Source of the DNA: Shinisaurus crocodilurus
Lineage: Eukaryota; Chordata; Lepidosauria; Squamata; Shinisauridae
Reading direction: 5' to 3'
Length of the DNA: 64,000 bases
NCBI GenBank assembly: GCA_021292165.1
Contig: JAHFWL010001321.1
Coordinates: forward strand, 886,501-950,500
This document shows positions 43,030 to 54,064 of the stretch, piece by piece. Both the position numbers and the translations under genes were made by a program. Numbering within the stretch: position 1 is the first letter of the stretch; each line of letters begins with the position of its first letter. A model generated the notes under the pieces. It searched no databases, was not told where the DNA came from, and saw only the letters and a program-made list of their open reading frames with translations.

Positions 43030-44045
43030 TTCAGTTCCTCATAGATCAAGAACCTTGATCAAGAACATCAAAAAAACCAAAGTGCTTCATCAGCAAGTGC
43101 AAGCTAACCCTTTGGTGATGCCATCTATCCAGCTTGGCGGGACAATACTGGAAAATGTCGATCATTTTCTCTATCTTGGCAGCTATCTTTCTGTTACAGC
43201 TAACATCGACAGTGAAATCCAGCATCGTCTGAGCTCCTCAAGTGCCGCGTTTTCTCGAATGAAACATAGAGTGTTCGAGGATCGGGATATTTGTAAGAAG
43301 ACCAAAACACTGGTTTATGAAGCCATTGTATTACCAATTTTATTGTATGCCTGCGAAACATGGACTATCTATAAACGTCACCTCCAACTCCTTGAAAGAT
43401 TTCATCAACGTTGCCTCCGGAAAATCCTGCGAATTACTTGGGAAGATAGGCGAATAAATGTCAGTGTACTGGAAGAAGCAAAGATTACTAGCATTGAAAA
43501 AATGATCCTTCAATGAATCAACGCCAACTTCAGTGGACCGGTCATGTTCGAATGCCTGACTGCCGTCTCCCAAAGCAGTTACTTTATTCCCAACTCAAGG
43601 ATGGAAAGCGGAATACCGGTGGTCAATATAAGAGGTTTAAAGATGTTCTTAAGGCTAATCTAAAAAAATGCAATATAAACATCAAAAACTGGGAAGCTCT
43701 GGCTCATGAACGATCTAACTGGAGGTTGGCCTTTCACAAAGGTTCTATGGACTTTGAAGAAGCTCGAGTGCAAGGTGAAAGGGAGAAACGTGCTAAGCGA
43801 AAAGCACGTCAAATGAATCCTTTACAAGACCATCTTCCATCTGGTAACCTGTGTCCTCACTGTGGGAAGCTGTGTGGATCTAGAATTGGCCTCCACAGTC
43901 ACTTACGGACCCATCGCTAGAGTCTACACAATTTTCTTTAGAATTTTCCTCCTTTTAAAATCTCCTTTTTGTACATTTTTCTTTTTTTTTTTATCCTGGA
44001 AGACAATCTTACTCGGTCACGAGTGATCGCCTGACTGACTGACTG
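43030..44045 (+). mobile_element. Non-LTR retrotransposon 3' fragment of a different clade
   Basis: Two overlapping frames (43022-43516 and 43513-43920) encode the C-terminal part of a reverse transcriptase unlike the local CR1 and L2: 'LYLGSYLSVTANIDSEIQHR', 'LPILLYACETWTIY', 'QLQWTGHVRMP', and a terminal C2H2 unit 'CPHCGKLCGSRIGLHSHLRT'. A one-base shift near 43513 joins them. The 3' UTR ends 'actcggtcacgagtgatcgc' followed by short (ctga)n at about 44030-44044. Similar C-termini occur in non-LTR elements of fish and invertebrates. I cannot fix the clade. Confidence 0.8.
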
Positions 44046-44266
44046 AGTGTACACCAGTGGCAGCTGATGGGGCTGAGGGCAGGGCAGATGCTCAATATTC
44101 TACTGAGATTTCTGGTGGAGGACAATAGAAGATCATGTGTGGTACTTGGCATCTGCACAATGTGCATTGGAGCAAGTGGACCTGTTTGTGGGTGGGGACA
44201 GGTGGGAGGACACTGCCCCATTTGCCCTAAATACAAAGCCACCTCTGGTGCCCATATTCCTTACAT

Positions 44267-44382
44267 CAGCCTCCCCTATCCTAGTGGCCTCCAGATGTGT
44301 TGGACTACACTGGGCATGATGGCTGGGGATGATGGGAGTTGTAGTCCAACACATCTGGAGGCCACCGCATTGGGAAAGGCTG
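44267..44382. mobile_element. hAT-type foldback element with 7/8 target duplication
   Basis: Flanks 'ccttacat' (44259-44266) and 'acttacat' (44383-44390). The termini 'cagcctcccctat' and 'ggaaaggctg' are inverted. The arms 'ggcctccagatgtgttggac' and 'gtccaacacatctggaggcc' are nearly perfect. Confidence 0.88.
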
Positions 44383-44469
44383 ACTTACATTCTCCAACGT
44401 CAATTTTGCCTAATCCCTAGATCAGTCCGTCACTCACAACATGATTTGTCTTCTTTTTCATTCCATCAG

Positions 44470-45179
44470 ATTATGGAGATGTGAGTGGATGCAAAAAGCA
44501 AGATAATCTACTGGCAAGCCATCCACAAGTGGAACAAAATGGCGGGACTTGGAGAAGTACCACAGATAATGTTTTCTGGGGTCAGGAACTGAGAATCACC
44601 TCCGAGAATCCACTGAGGCCAAAGAGGCAGCAAAGAACTAGGGCTTATAGATACCTTTCTGGCGAGGACGACAAGACTTGCAATGAAAGACCAATGGGTC
44701 AGAACCAGAAACTGTCGAATGTATATAGGGAAGGATCACGCCTTCCAAAACATGAAAATGTCCATAATGCACCATATCAGTGTGCTGGGAAACGCTTCAG
44801 CCACAAGTACAGCCTTTTGAGACTTCAGAGGGCCCACACACGGGAGAAACAGTATAAGTGTTCCACCTGTGAGAAGAGTTTTAGTCGGAATTCACATCTG
44901 CTTGCACACGAGAGAACCCACACGGGAGAGAAGCCGCACAACTGCTCTTACTGTGGGAAGATAATGCAAACCTTATTAGACACAAAAGAATCCACACGGG
45001 AGAAGCCGCATAAATGCTCCTACTGCGAGAAGACCTTCACCCAGAGCTCCCACCTTGTTCTTCACAAGAGAATCCACACAGGGGAGAAACCATATCATTG
45101 CTCTAACTGTGAGAAGAGCTTTGCTCGAAATTCGTTCCTTATTAAACATGAAAGAACCCACATGGGAGAAAAGCCATAA
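44470..45179 (+). CDS. C2H2 zinc-finger protein, terminal exon with damaged array
   Basis: The acceptor 'ccatcag' (44469) gives phase 1, and the first full codons read 'YGDVSGC', a usual start for the finger exon of KRAB or SCAN genes. A linker of about 95 residues precedes five finger units ending at TAA 45177-45179. Unit 1 has lost part of its C-x2-C ('YQCAGKRF') and a His. Units 2, 4 and 5 are intact ('YKCSTCEKSF', 'HKCSYCEKTF', 'YHCSNCEKSF'). Unit 3 has lost its second half through two deletions that restore the frame. No upstream exon was found. Three working fingers could still bind DNA; it may equally be decaying. Confidence 0.8.
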
Positions 45180-45570
45180 CAATACACAGACCGTGGGAGG
45201 GGCTTTACGCGCAAGTCACAGGTTACTGGAAGACAACGTTGAAGGCTACGGAGTGAAGAGGAGCCACAGACAAAGTTTTTTTTCAGCACTTTCAGTCAGC
45301 ACTTGTTGCTTCTTATGAAGCAGAGAAGACCCCAGAGAGGAGAGAGGCCACAGCTTCCAGCAGAGCATGCACCTCATTTCACATGGGCGATAAAAGAGCA
45401 TGCCAATGCCCAATGCTAAACATGTTCAGTTGGCTGGAGGTGCTAGAATTGATAGCTCCTGTAGATTTCACAGGAAACTCAGTATTATCACCAGTCCCTC
45501 CAATGTATCACAGTTATCCAACTGATTAGTAAGTTAGGGTTGTTGCCAAATTAAATACCGTACATTTCAG
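45180..45570. other. 3' flank of the zinc-finger exon
   Basis: 'accgtgggaggggctttac' near 45190 looks like the remnant of one more finger ('CGRGFT'-like), so the array was once longer. Nothing else is recognised. Confidence 0.5.
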
Positions 45571-46021
45571 TTGATTAACTGTATGAGTTTTAATCAATGG
45601 GCGGGGGAATCCTATGGAGATGGGAGACGGGGGAGTGAAGGCAGAGAAACCGCCAAAGCTGAAGCCCTGATGGATGTCCACCAGCAGAGCAGAAGCAGTG
45701 GTGAGCGGGGGGGGGCGGGGAGCTGGGCAGAAAATGAGTGTGCCAATTTGGGTTGTGCACTTGCCCTCCCTTGTTGGCGAGCTGGGAAATGCGAAGACTT
45801 TGGATCCAGTGAATATAATGCCTCTCCTGGTCGTCGTGTGTCCTCCCCCCCCCCACGCTCCCTTTTTGCCCTCTCGCCACCATTGCATTACAAGTACTGG
45901 CAGGTTTGTATTCTTCAGTGGCATGGCATAGCCAGAGACGTTTTGCTTATCAGGGATGAAGATATAATCTGCCCCTCTTGCCCAGACATCCATCTGAGTT
46001 TAGCTGCAATCCTCACTGTAG

Positions 46022-46022
<1 letters not shown>

Positions 46023-46053
<31 letters not shown>
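46023..46053. repeat. (GT)n microsatellite
   Basis: About 15 GT units. Confidence 0.92.
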
Positions 46054-46055
<2 letters not shown>

Positions 46056-46274
46056 TGGGGGGTTGTGAGCTATCCCCCTTTTAGTGCAAATCATTTTGGG
46101 GTGGGCAGTTAAGACCTATTAGCTTTACAAAAGACCTACTGCTGATGGAAATGAAAATGGGGAGAACTGGCTTGTTGTTGACTCGAGATAAAATGTTTCT
46201 CCCTGATGCTGGGAAAAGAAATCCCTGGTGGGGGGAAACTGGAGCTGGGGGTCTTTTGCTGTTTGAGGACATGT

Positions 46275-46556
46275 TGGGCCTGTTCGCACAATCACGGCGG
46301 GGGAAATACGTCATGGGGGCTTATTCCCACGCCGCACGTGCTGCGGGGGTGGGGGGGTGTTAGCATAATTACTCTCAACGGCAGCACTGCTTCCCGTGTG
46401 TTGTGCGAACCCAGCCAGGGCAGTTTGTTGCTGTGGTTAACAAGCCACCCCAGAACCCTACAACAGCCCATGGATTCTGGATGGCTTGTTAACCATGGCC
46501 CCAAGCCACCCTGGCCATGTTTGGACGACACGGGAAGCCGTGCTGCCAAGAGCAAT
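46275..46556. repeat. Foldback-type repeat
   Basis: 'cctgttcgcacaatcac' and 'gtgtgttgtgcgaaccca' face each other. A second inverted pair 'gctgtggttaacaagccacc' and 'ggcttgttaaccatggc' follows. Confidence 0.5.
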
Positions 46557-46558
46557 TA

Positions 46559-46810
46559 CAGTCATGCCTTGGATTGAGAGCATATTTGTTCCAGAAACGT
46601 GCTTGTAATCCAAAACACTCTTATATCAAAACAAAATCCCCCCAAAAAAAATTTGTACAGAGATTTTTAATTTAAGCCATACTACAGTACTTGTATTGCA
46701 AGACGTCGTTTATATCAAGTAATAAATAAATAAATAAATAAATATTTAAAAATTTGCTTGTCTTGCAAAACGCTCTCAAACCAAGTTACTTGCAATCTAA
46801 GGTATTACTG
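46559..46810. mobile_element. Tigger-like foldback element, TA target
   Basis: 'cagtcatgccttggattg' and 'caatctaaggtattactg' are inverted and flanked by TA (46557-46558 and 46811-46812). It contains an (aaat)n run at about 46720-46745. Confidence 0.82.
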
Positions 46811-46812
46811 TA

Positions 46813-47150
46813 TTCTAATCCCCTGCGGCACGTGACCAGCACGCGGAGGGTGGTTAACGAGCCACAGCAACTTGAAGCTCTGAAGAATCTTCAAGGGCAG
46901 CCCAGTGCAGAGCACATTACAGTAATCAAGCCAAGAGGTTATCAGGGCAAGTGCAATACTGTCGCAAGGTCCATAAATGTAATAATTCTTATCATGACCT
47001 GCTGGAGTGGAAACTGTTCAGGGATAGGAGGACCCCAATGGAGCAGGATCTTTCAGCACAGCTGGCCTGGCTCCCCTCCCCTGCTGCTGCAGCCTGCTGC
47101 TGTTTTACCGTTGAATTGTTTATTGCTGGTTTAATATTCCATTTATTCCG
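46813..47150. other. No gene; possible L2-like piece
   Basis: 'gaagctctgaagaatcttca' and 'cattacagtaatcaagccaa' resemble the antisense of L2-type repeats. Weak. Confidence 0.35.
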
Positions 47151-47195
47151 CTGATGAGTTGCCCTGTAGCCAGAGCTCTCAGGGCAACATACTTT

Positions 47196-47317
47196 GGGTG
47201 CAATCCTGTGCACGTTTAGACAGGAAAAAAAGTCCTACAACTTCCAGCATTTCCCAGCCAGCTATGCTGGAAGTTATAGGACTTTTTTTCTGTCTAAACG
47301 TGCACAGGATTGCACCC
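47196..47317. mobile_element. Harbinger-like foldback element
   Basis: The termini 'gggtgcaatcctgtgcac' and 'gtgcacaggattgcaccc' are perfect inverted repeats. Flanking trinucleotides do not match. Confidence 0.78.
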
Positions 47318-47384
47318 ATAATATCTTTTATTTTACTGTTTTCAGAAAGGTAGCCATATTAGTCTGTTGCAGCAAAAACAACCA

Positions 47385-47624
47385 AGAGCCAGTGTGGCGT
47401 AGTGGTAAGAGTGTTGGACTGGGACTCGGGAGATCCGGGTTCTAGTCCCCGCTCGGCCATGAAGCTCACTGGGTGACTTTGGGCCAGTCACTGATTCTCA
47501 GCCTAACCTACCTCACAGGGTTGTTGTGAGGATAAAATGGAGAGGAGCAGGAGGATTATGTAAGCCGCCTTGGGTTCCTTGCAGGAAAAAAGGCGGGGTA
47601 TAAATATAAATAAATAAATAACAG
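47385..47624 (+). mobile_element. MIR-like tRNA-derived SINE
   Basis: Complete copy, with head 'agagccagtgtggcgtagtg' and tail 'ggcggggtataaatataaat'. Confidence 0.9.
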
Positions 47625-48114
47625 TATTGCGGCACCTTAAAGGCTAACAAATTTATTCTGGCATAAGCTTTTGTGGACTATTGCCCACTTCATCAGATGC
47701 AATTCTCATTGGTATTTTTTATTTTTATTTTACCAGTATTCATTTCCCACCATGACTGTTAGCTTTGGGGCCAAAAGGAGGGATAAACAACTGTTCGTAA
47801 TCTGCCCAGAGAACATTGTTATTGGGCAGATGAAAAATATAATAAACAATAAACATGTTTTTTAAATAAGTAAAAACAAACCCATATAGCTTCCCAGACC
47901 TCTCTGTCCTCCCATCGTATCAACTGAATCTGATCTGGATTGTCCCACACACACCCTACACCAACTTCCCCAACCTAGTTTAATATTGGTCTTTAAATTC
48001 TGATCTATATAATACTTAATACTGATTTTTTTTTTAAATTTATATTGATTTTTTAAAAATGTGAACCACTTAAGGATTTTAGTACATTAAAAGGTATAAA
48101 AGTATTAAAAATAA

Positions 48115-48147
<33 letters not shown>

Positions 48148-48296
48148 TTATCTGAACATGAGCAGAGTTCATCACTGAGTCACAACGGCCAGCTCTTTAA
48201 GAGATCTAGACTTGTGGAGGAGCAGAAGTTCCTGACCTGAAGGGATGGAGCTTAAACCACCTCTCTTTTTTTGTGCGTGGGTAATGAATACGTGAA
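47625..48296. other. No gene; (AAT)n at 48117-48147
   Basis: AT-rich. 'ttaaaggctaacaaatttat' and 'cttttgtggactattgccca' at about 47636-47695 belong to a dispersed repeat I cannot name. Confidence 0.45.
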
Positions 48297-49045
48297 AGAA
48301 CATAAGAAGAGCCCTGCTGGATCAGACCAAGGTCCATCTAGTCCAGCATTCTGGTCACACAGTGGCCAACCAGCTGCCCATGGGAAACCCACAAGCAGGA
48401 CATGAGTGCAACAGCATCCTCCAGCCCATGTTCCCCAGTACTGGTGCACATGGGCATACTGTCCCTGATCCTGGAGGTAGCATATAGCCATGAGGACTAG
48501 TAGCCATTGATCGGCTTCTCCTCCATGAATTTGTCCAATCTGCCATCCATATTGGTGGTCATCACGACATCTTGTGGAAGTGAGTTCGACATCTTGTGGA
48601 AGTAAGTTCCATAGTTTATAACTGAGCGCTGTGTGAAGAAGTCCATCCTTTTATCTGTCCTGAATCTCCCACCAATCAGCTTCATGGGACGACCCCTTTG
48701 GGTTCTAGTATTATGAGAGAGGATCCACTTTCTCCTATCATGCATGATCCGTACACCTCTATCATGTCTCCTTACTCGCCTTTTTTTCTAAGCTAAACAG
48801 TACCAGCTGCTGTAACCTTTCCTTCTAGGGGAGTTGCTCTAGCCCCCTTGATTGTTTTTTTAGTCGCCCTTTTCTGCACTTTTTCCAACTCTTCAGTGTC
48901 CTTTTTTAGGCGTGGTGACCAGAACTGTACATGGTATTCCAAGTGCGGTCGCACCATAGACTTGTATAAGGGCAGTATGATCTTGGCAGTTTTATTTTTA
49001 ATTCCTTTCCTAATTATGCCTAGCATGGAGTTTGCCTTTCTGTTT
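48297..49045 (-). mobile_element. CR1-clade (L3-like) LINE, 3' 750 bp
   Basis: Minus strand: ORF2 pieces ('LPLYKSMVRPHLEYHVQFW', 'NTRTQRGRPMKLIGGRFRT') and the whole 3' tail to 'cttcttatgttctttc'. The target-proximal stretch 'gttcgacatcttgtggaagt' near 48586 is locally duplicated. Confidence 0.88.
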
Positions 49046-49524
49046 TATTTGTTGACGCAGTGTTCAGAAGGGTTAAGTTGAAAGAGAGCTGCGTTTCCTA
49101 GAAAGGACGTTCAAGCAAGTGTGTGCGTGCGTGTGTGTTGTGAGGATTGTGAAAATAGTGCAGACTGCAGAGACTCTTTTTCCTGTTCGGGGAGGGGTTT
49201 GCTCTTGAGTTTCTCTGCAGCAAAATCAGGAGGATAGAACAGCTCTCTGTTCATGGTAAAGGTGAGCTGGGGCCAGTTAATATGTTTGTTTGGTTTTAAA
49301 GTAATGGGGGACAGCAGTAGGAGCAGTAGATTGGAGTGGGGTGGGGGGAAAGAGAGAGAGGACCGACCCCCCCCCCCCGACCTCCACCCAATTCCTCAGC
49401 CCCTGCTTTGATCAAAGGAGCATCTGGTCCCATCAGGGCTAGGATCCGTCCTCCTCTCTTTCTCCAAAAGCGTAATATGGTCACCGCTGCACTTTTTTCT
49501 AGAGCCCCCCCCCCCGTGAAATGG

Positions 49525-49655
49525 TGCCCTTCCAGGTCTTTTGGACTCCCAACTCCTATCAGCCCCAGCCGGCAGGGCCAATTGTCGAGGATTATGGATG
49601 TTGTAGTCCAAAGCAGCTGGAGGGTGCCCAGGTTGGGGAAGGCCCAGGATGTTGG
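49525..49655. repeat. hAT-type foldback element
   Basis: 'ttggactcccaactcctatc' and 'gattatggatgttgtagtcc' pair. End 'caggttggggaaggccc'. Confidence 0.6.
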
Positions 49656-49689
49656 GCTGCAGGTGGCCATTTGGCCATGCCAGGTGGAG

Positions 49690-49922
49690 ATTTATTGATT
49701 TTTTTAAAATTACAATTATATCCCACCTTTTTCCTCTTGCAAGGAATCCAAGGCGTCTCCTATCCATTTTATCCTCACAACAACCCTGTGAGGTAGATTA
49801 GGCTGAGAGTCCAAGACTGGCCCAAAGTCACCCAATGAGCTTCATGACTGAGTGGGGACTAGAACCCTGCTCTCCCAAGTCCCAGTCCAGCAATCTAACC
49901 ACTACGCCACACTAGCTCTGAC
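49690..49922 (-). mobile_element. MIR-like tRNA-derived SINE
   Basis: Near full-length minus-strand copy ('ctcacaacaaccctgtgagg', 'gggactagaaccctgctctc'). Confidence 0.85.
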
Positions 49923-50109
49923 ACTGGGATGATGGGAATTGTAGGCCAACAACATTTGGGAACCTGAGCTTGGGAACATCTGCCCTAGGGCAAGCTGGCG
50001 GGGGCTGTGTGAGTCTGGGGTGGGGAACGACCCCACCACCTCAGACAGCAAGGCTGAGTCTGAAACATTATTAGAGCAAAAGCTATCCCCCCAAAGATGG
50101 CAGTAGAAC

Positions 50110-50335
50110 CCATGAGTGGAAATGGCAGGGAAGTGGATTTTGGCTAAACATTAGGAAAAACTAATGTTCAGCAGTGGAATAGACAGGGAGCTGTTCAGCA
50201 GTGGAATAGACTTCCTTGGGAGGTAGTGGGCTCTCCTTCGCTGGAGGTATTTAAGCAGAGGATGGCTGGACGGCCAGCTTGTCAGGGATGCTGCACCTGC
50301 AGAATCCCTGCACTGATGATCTAAATTGCTATGAT
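50110..50335 (+). mobile_element. Diverged CR1 3' fragment
   Basis: 'ggattttggctaaacattag', 'gtggaatagacttccttggg' and 'aggtagtgggctctccttcg' match the CR1 ORF2 end. 'gagctgttcagcagtggaat' repeats a short stretch in tandem. Confidence 0.75.
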
Positions 50336-51070
50336 TTAAAATTGTTAATCTGATGCAGTTCTATTTCCTAGAGGGGAGCAGCAGAGAAATAAAAATAGAG
50401 GGGCAGATGCTTTTTTTCCTGTGAAGGGTGGGGATATCGTACGGATCTACTCTACAGGGTTGTTGTAAAGGCAAATGAGAGTGTGTATGTGAAGCGCTTT
50501 GAAAACTGGGTTGTATAAACATATGGCATATAAAAGCGGTGTTGTATAAATGCATGTTTATTAGTATTTCCTGAAATGCCAGCAGCTACAGCTGCATGTT
50601 GCACTTGTTTCCTCTGTATTTTGGAGATTGCCCACCCTCTGCAGAAGAAGCCATTGGCCCAGCCTTGATTTATCTCATCCCAGAGCAGAGCATTTCTGGT
50701 CAGACTGGACAGGCCTCTCTTTGTCTTTCCCCTGAGAAGTGCAGATTGGCTCACTTACTTGAGCCATCTGGATTGATTTTAATAAAGCAACCCAGGGATT
50801 GCCAGTGGCGACCTGTAATTTTTCTGGATCCTGCTCTTCACCGCACCCCAGGTTGGAATTGGTGGGCACACACATCTGAATGATGGGGTTTCTCTGGTGT
50901 GGGAGTGGGTTGGTACATGGTACATCTCCTTCGCTCCCTAGCACTGTGTGAAAATGCTCCTATTGTGTTCATGACAAGTCTATTTACATTCAGCACAGTA
51001 CAGGGCGATAAAGATCTGATTCTGCCGTACATGACAATAAAAGAAAAATATATGTTTCCCGTAAGTATGC
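50336..51070. other. No gene seen
   Basis: No exon with flanking splice sites and no repeat family could be supported. Confidence 0.4.
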
Positions 51071-51228
51071 ATTTCATAGATTTCATAGATCATAGAGTTG
51101 GAAGGAGCCTACAAGGCTATACGAGTCCAACCCCCTGCTCAATGCAGGAAACTAGAGGAGGGGGTCTCCCATCCAAGTAATAACCAGGCCTGACCCTGCT
51201 TAGCTTTCCACACTCAGACAAGCTTATA
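51071..51228 (-). mobile_element. 5S-rRNA-derived SINE with CR1 3' tail, copy 2
   Basis: Minus strand: 'aagctaagcagggtcaggcc' and 'acttggatgggagaccccct' joined to the CR1 tail, ending 'catagatttcatag'-type repeats. The 5S head is cut at about 'aagcttgtctgag', right beside the R1 element that starts at 51230. Confidence 0.85.
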
Positions 51229-51229
51229 G

Positions 51230-51587
51230 CAAGGGCGTTGAAGCTTGGGCCCGTGGACAGAATCTGGCCTGCCTGGGGTCCCAATTCGGCCTCCCTAGAT
51301 GGCCATGCCCCCTTCTTCTGGCCACGCCCCTTCCCCCACGCCCCTTCCCCCCAACCACCAGTCATTTGGTGGTCGCTTGGCTTTTGCCTGGTTTCTTACC
51401 CATTCTCAGAGGTTGAAATGCCTCTCCTAAGGTTTAGTTGCTGGCAGTGAGAGCTTTAAGCTAAAATATGCTGGCATTTTTTGCCCCACCACTTTTATCT
51501 TTGGCCACGTCCACCACTGGAATGTGCCCCCCCCAGCTTCCAAAATTGGAATTTGGTTCTCAGGCTAAAAGAGGTTTGACACCCCTG
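51230..51587 (-). mobile_element. R1 hAT-type element
   Basis: Reverse-orientation copy ending 'agaggtttgacacccctg'. Flanks match poorly (5 of 8). Confidence 0.7.
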
Positions 51588-51651
51588 TGTTATACTAATT
51601 AATTATCTCTGTAAATTCAATTATCCTGTTTTCATAATTTGCATTTTCAAA

Positions 51652-51885
51652 AAATTATTATTACCTTTATATCCTGCCTTTTTTTCTCCAAGGAACCCAA
51701 GGCGGCTTACATGGTGCTCTGCTTCTCCATTTTATCCTCAAACAGCCCTGTTCGGTGGGTTGGGCTGAGAGTCCGTGACTAGTCCAAAGTCACCCAGGGA
51801 GCTTCATGGCTGAGCGGGGACTAGAACCCAGATCTCCGAAGTCCCAGTCCAATACTCTAATGACTACGCCACACTGACTCTCAAA
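51652..51885 (-). mobile_element. MIR-like tRNA-derived SINE
   Basis: Minus strand, near full length ('ggaacccaaggcggcttaca', 'ggggactagaacccagatct'). Confidence 0.85.
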
Positions 51886-52006
51886 TATGCTTACCATAAG
51901 GCCAGAATGTTTGTTTTAAAAATAATAATAATGGTGTCTACCTGCCACTGTGTGATATATTTGGTATTCGCTCCCCCTCATTCCTGTTTCTGTCTCTTTT
52001 ACACAG

Positions 52007-52100
52007 GCAGAAGCTCGGCACTCCCCTCTAGATCATTGTAGTTTATTCCAGAGTTTTCTGCAGTACGCTGCCATCTTTGTGAGTTTACCCAAGGATAAAA
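52007..52100 (+). other. 5' UTR part of the SCAN gene B exon
   Basis: The strong pyrimidine tract 'ctgtttctgtctcttttac' ends in 'acag' at 52006, a convincing acceptor. The non-coding 94 bases lead to ATG 52101. Confidence 0.65.
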
Positions 52101-52895
52101 ATGGAGGAGCGGGACTCTGCAGGTTGTACACAAATGGAAGCCTCAGAAAGAACAGGAAAAGCCCTTCCTGTGGGCACTGTCAGTTACAAACCCAGGATGG
52201 ACATGGAGGGAAGGGGTAAATCCTCTGGCACAATGCATTCTGGGGGTACTGGTGGGACCCTCAGGAGTGCAGTTCTGTGTGAGGTGAAGGAGGAACCGGA
52301 AGATGGTTTGACCCAGCACTGGGAAGCCCAATGGCAGACATTCCTAAGGACAGTGGAGTCCCCTCACTCAGGCTGGGGAGTCTCACAGTTCCTGGAGGAG
52401 CCCTCACCATGGGACAATGCTAAGGCCTTCCTGGCCTCCTTCGAGCAAGTGGCCGAGGCCTGTGGGTGGCCCAAGGAAGAGTGGGCAGCCCGACTCCTGC
52501 CCGCCCTCCATGGTGAAGCCAAGCAGGCCTTTAGCAGGCTGGAGGCCAGAGACAGAGAGGATTATGGGAAGGTGAAGGCGGCCATCTTGCGAGGGGACGC
52601 CTTGAGCAGGGAGACGATTCGCCAACGCTTCCGGCATTTCTGCTACCAGGAGGCTGAAGGGCCAAGAGCGGTTTACAGCCGGCTCCAAGGACTTTGCCAT
52701 AGCTGGCTAAAAATCGAGAGACACACCAAGGAGCAGATCCTGGAGCTGTTGATCCTGGAGCAGTTCCTGACTGTCCTTCCAGCGGAGATCCAGAGCTGGG
52801 TCAGGGCATGTGGTCCGGAGACCTGTTCTGTGGCGGTGGCCCTGGCCGAGGATTTCCTGCTGAGGCAACGGGAGGCCAAGGGACAGGAAAACCAG
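52101..52895 (+). CDS. SCAN gene B, SCAN exon with capsid-like extension
   Basis: 265 residues to a phase 0 donor ('ccaggtgagg', GT at 52896-52897). The start 'MEERDSAG' matches gene A. Layout: a variable N-terminus, a sumoylation-type 'VKEE' at about 62-65, a gypsy capsid-like region at about 70-170 ('[19 protein letters not shown]', '[13 protein letters not shown]'), then SCAN at about 174-255 ('[14 protein letters not shown]', '[14 protein letters not shown]'). The two SCAN exons are closely similar, consistent with local duplication. No frame damage is seen. It acts as a nuclear dimerisation module. Downstream partners are the exon at 54982 and possibly 60083. Confidence 0.93.
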
Positions 52896-53330
52896 GTGAG
52901 GCCATTTCCCGTGGGTTGTTCCCGTGTGCCACGGGGCCTGTGATGGGAGTGGGGTTGAGCTCCGAGTCTAAAGTACGTGGCCCAGACAGGGCTGGTTTAA
53001 AGTCTTTGTAGAACCTCGGCACTTTCATAATCATAGGACCCATGGTAGATATATAGATAGATATTTACATTGTATAGGTCCCAAAATAATAGATCTATAC
53101 ACAGGGACTGTGTGTGTGTTACGCTGAGCTGGTGGGAAGATTCTAGCCTCCGAAATATCCACTGGGAACCCCAAAACAATAGTCAAGAGGGAACAGTTAG
53201 ACCACGACATTCAGATCTTTTCATTTAAGTGTCCCTGGACTTTTCTGTCCTTCTCCTAAGCTCTGGAAGCCTTGCGTAGCCACTAGCCAAGAGAATGCTG
53301 CTGCAAAAGAACTACGACTACACCATGTAA

Positions 53331-53522
53331 ATGAGAGCCAGTGTGGCCTCGTGATTAGAGTGTTGGACTGGGACTTGGGAGATCTGGGTAACTGACTCTC
53401 AGCCTCACCTACCTCGCAGGGTTGTTGTGAGGAGAAAATGGGGAGGGGGAGGATCATGTAAGCCGCCTTGGGTTCCTTGCAGGAGGAAAAAAGGCGGGAT
53501 ATAAATGTAATAATAACAATTT
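53331..53522 (+). mobile_element. MIR-like SINE with internal deletion
   Basis: The head runs to 'gggagatctgggta' and then jumps to 'actgactctcagcctcacct', losing the B-box end and middle. The tail is complete. Confidence 0.85.
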
Positions 53523-53789
53523 TAAAAACCAAATTAAGAAACTGACTGCGAACCTGTTGTTTTGATGAACCTGGCATGGATAATACTGACTCGGATCTGA
53601 GTGCCAGTGACAAATTCTGCATGCAGTCCTTCTATCCAATAATGGATTGACTTCTCATTGACAGGGGCAGACGGCAAGCAGTACCGTATATGCCACACTC
53701 AATGAAAGGTTTTATTTTCTTGTGGATAGGTCTAGTAGCCTCTAGTAGAGACATCTATCCTATCAGATCTTGAACACGCATTCTCTTCA

Positions 53790-54064
53790 CACAGCGCAGA
53801 GTTAAACTATGGAATTCACTTCCACAAGTTGTAGTGGTGGCCACCAATTTGGGTGGCTTTTCCTCATGGCTATCTGCTACCGCCAGTATTGGAGGCAGTA
53901 TGCCTATCTGCACCAGCTGCTGAGGAACATAGTTGGGAGGGTGCTGTTGCCCTCATATCCTGCTTGTGGGTTTCCCGTGGGCAGCTGGTTGGCCACTATG
54001 TGAGCAGAATGCTGGACAAGATGGACCTTGGTCTGATCCAACATGGCTCTTCTTATGTTCTTAT
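53790..54064 (+). mobile_element. CR1-clade (L3-like) 3' end
   Basis: 'cttcacacagcgcagagtta' through 'gctcttcttatgttctta', in intron 1 of SCAN gene B. Confidence 0.82.

Noticed and set aside
45571..46068. 165-codon plus-strand frame
   Set aside because: No domain, no splice context, ends in the GT microsatellite (Val-Cys run); overlapping frames on both strands are equally long.
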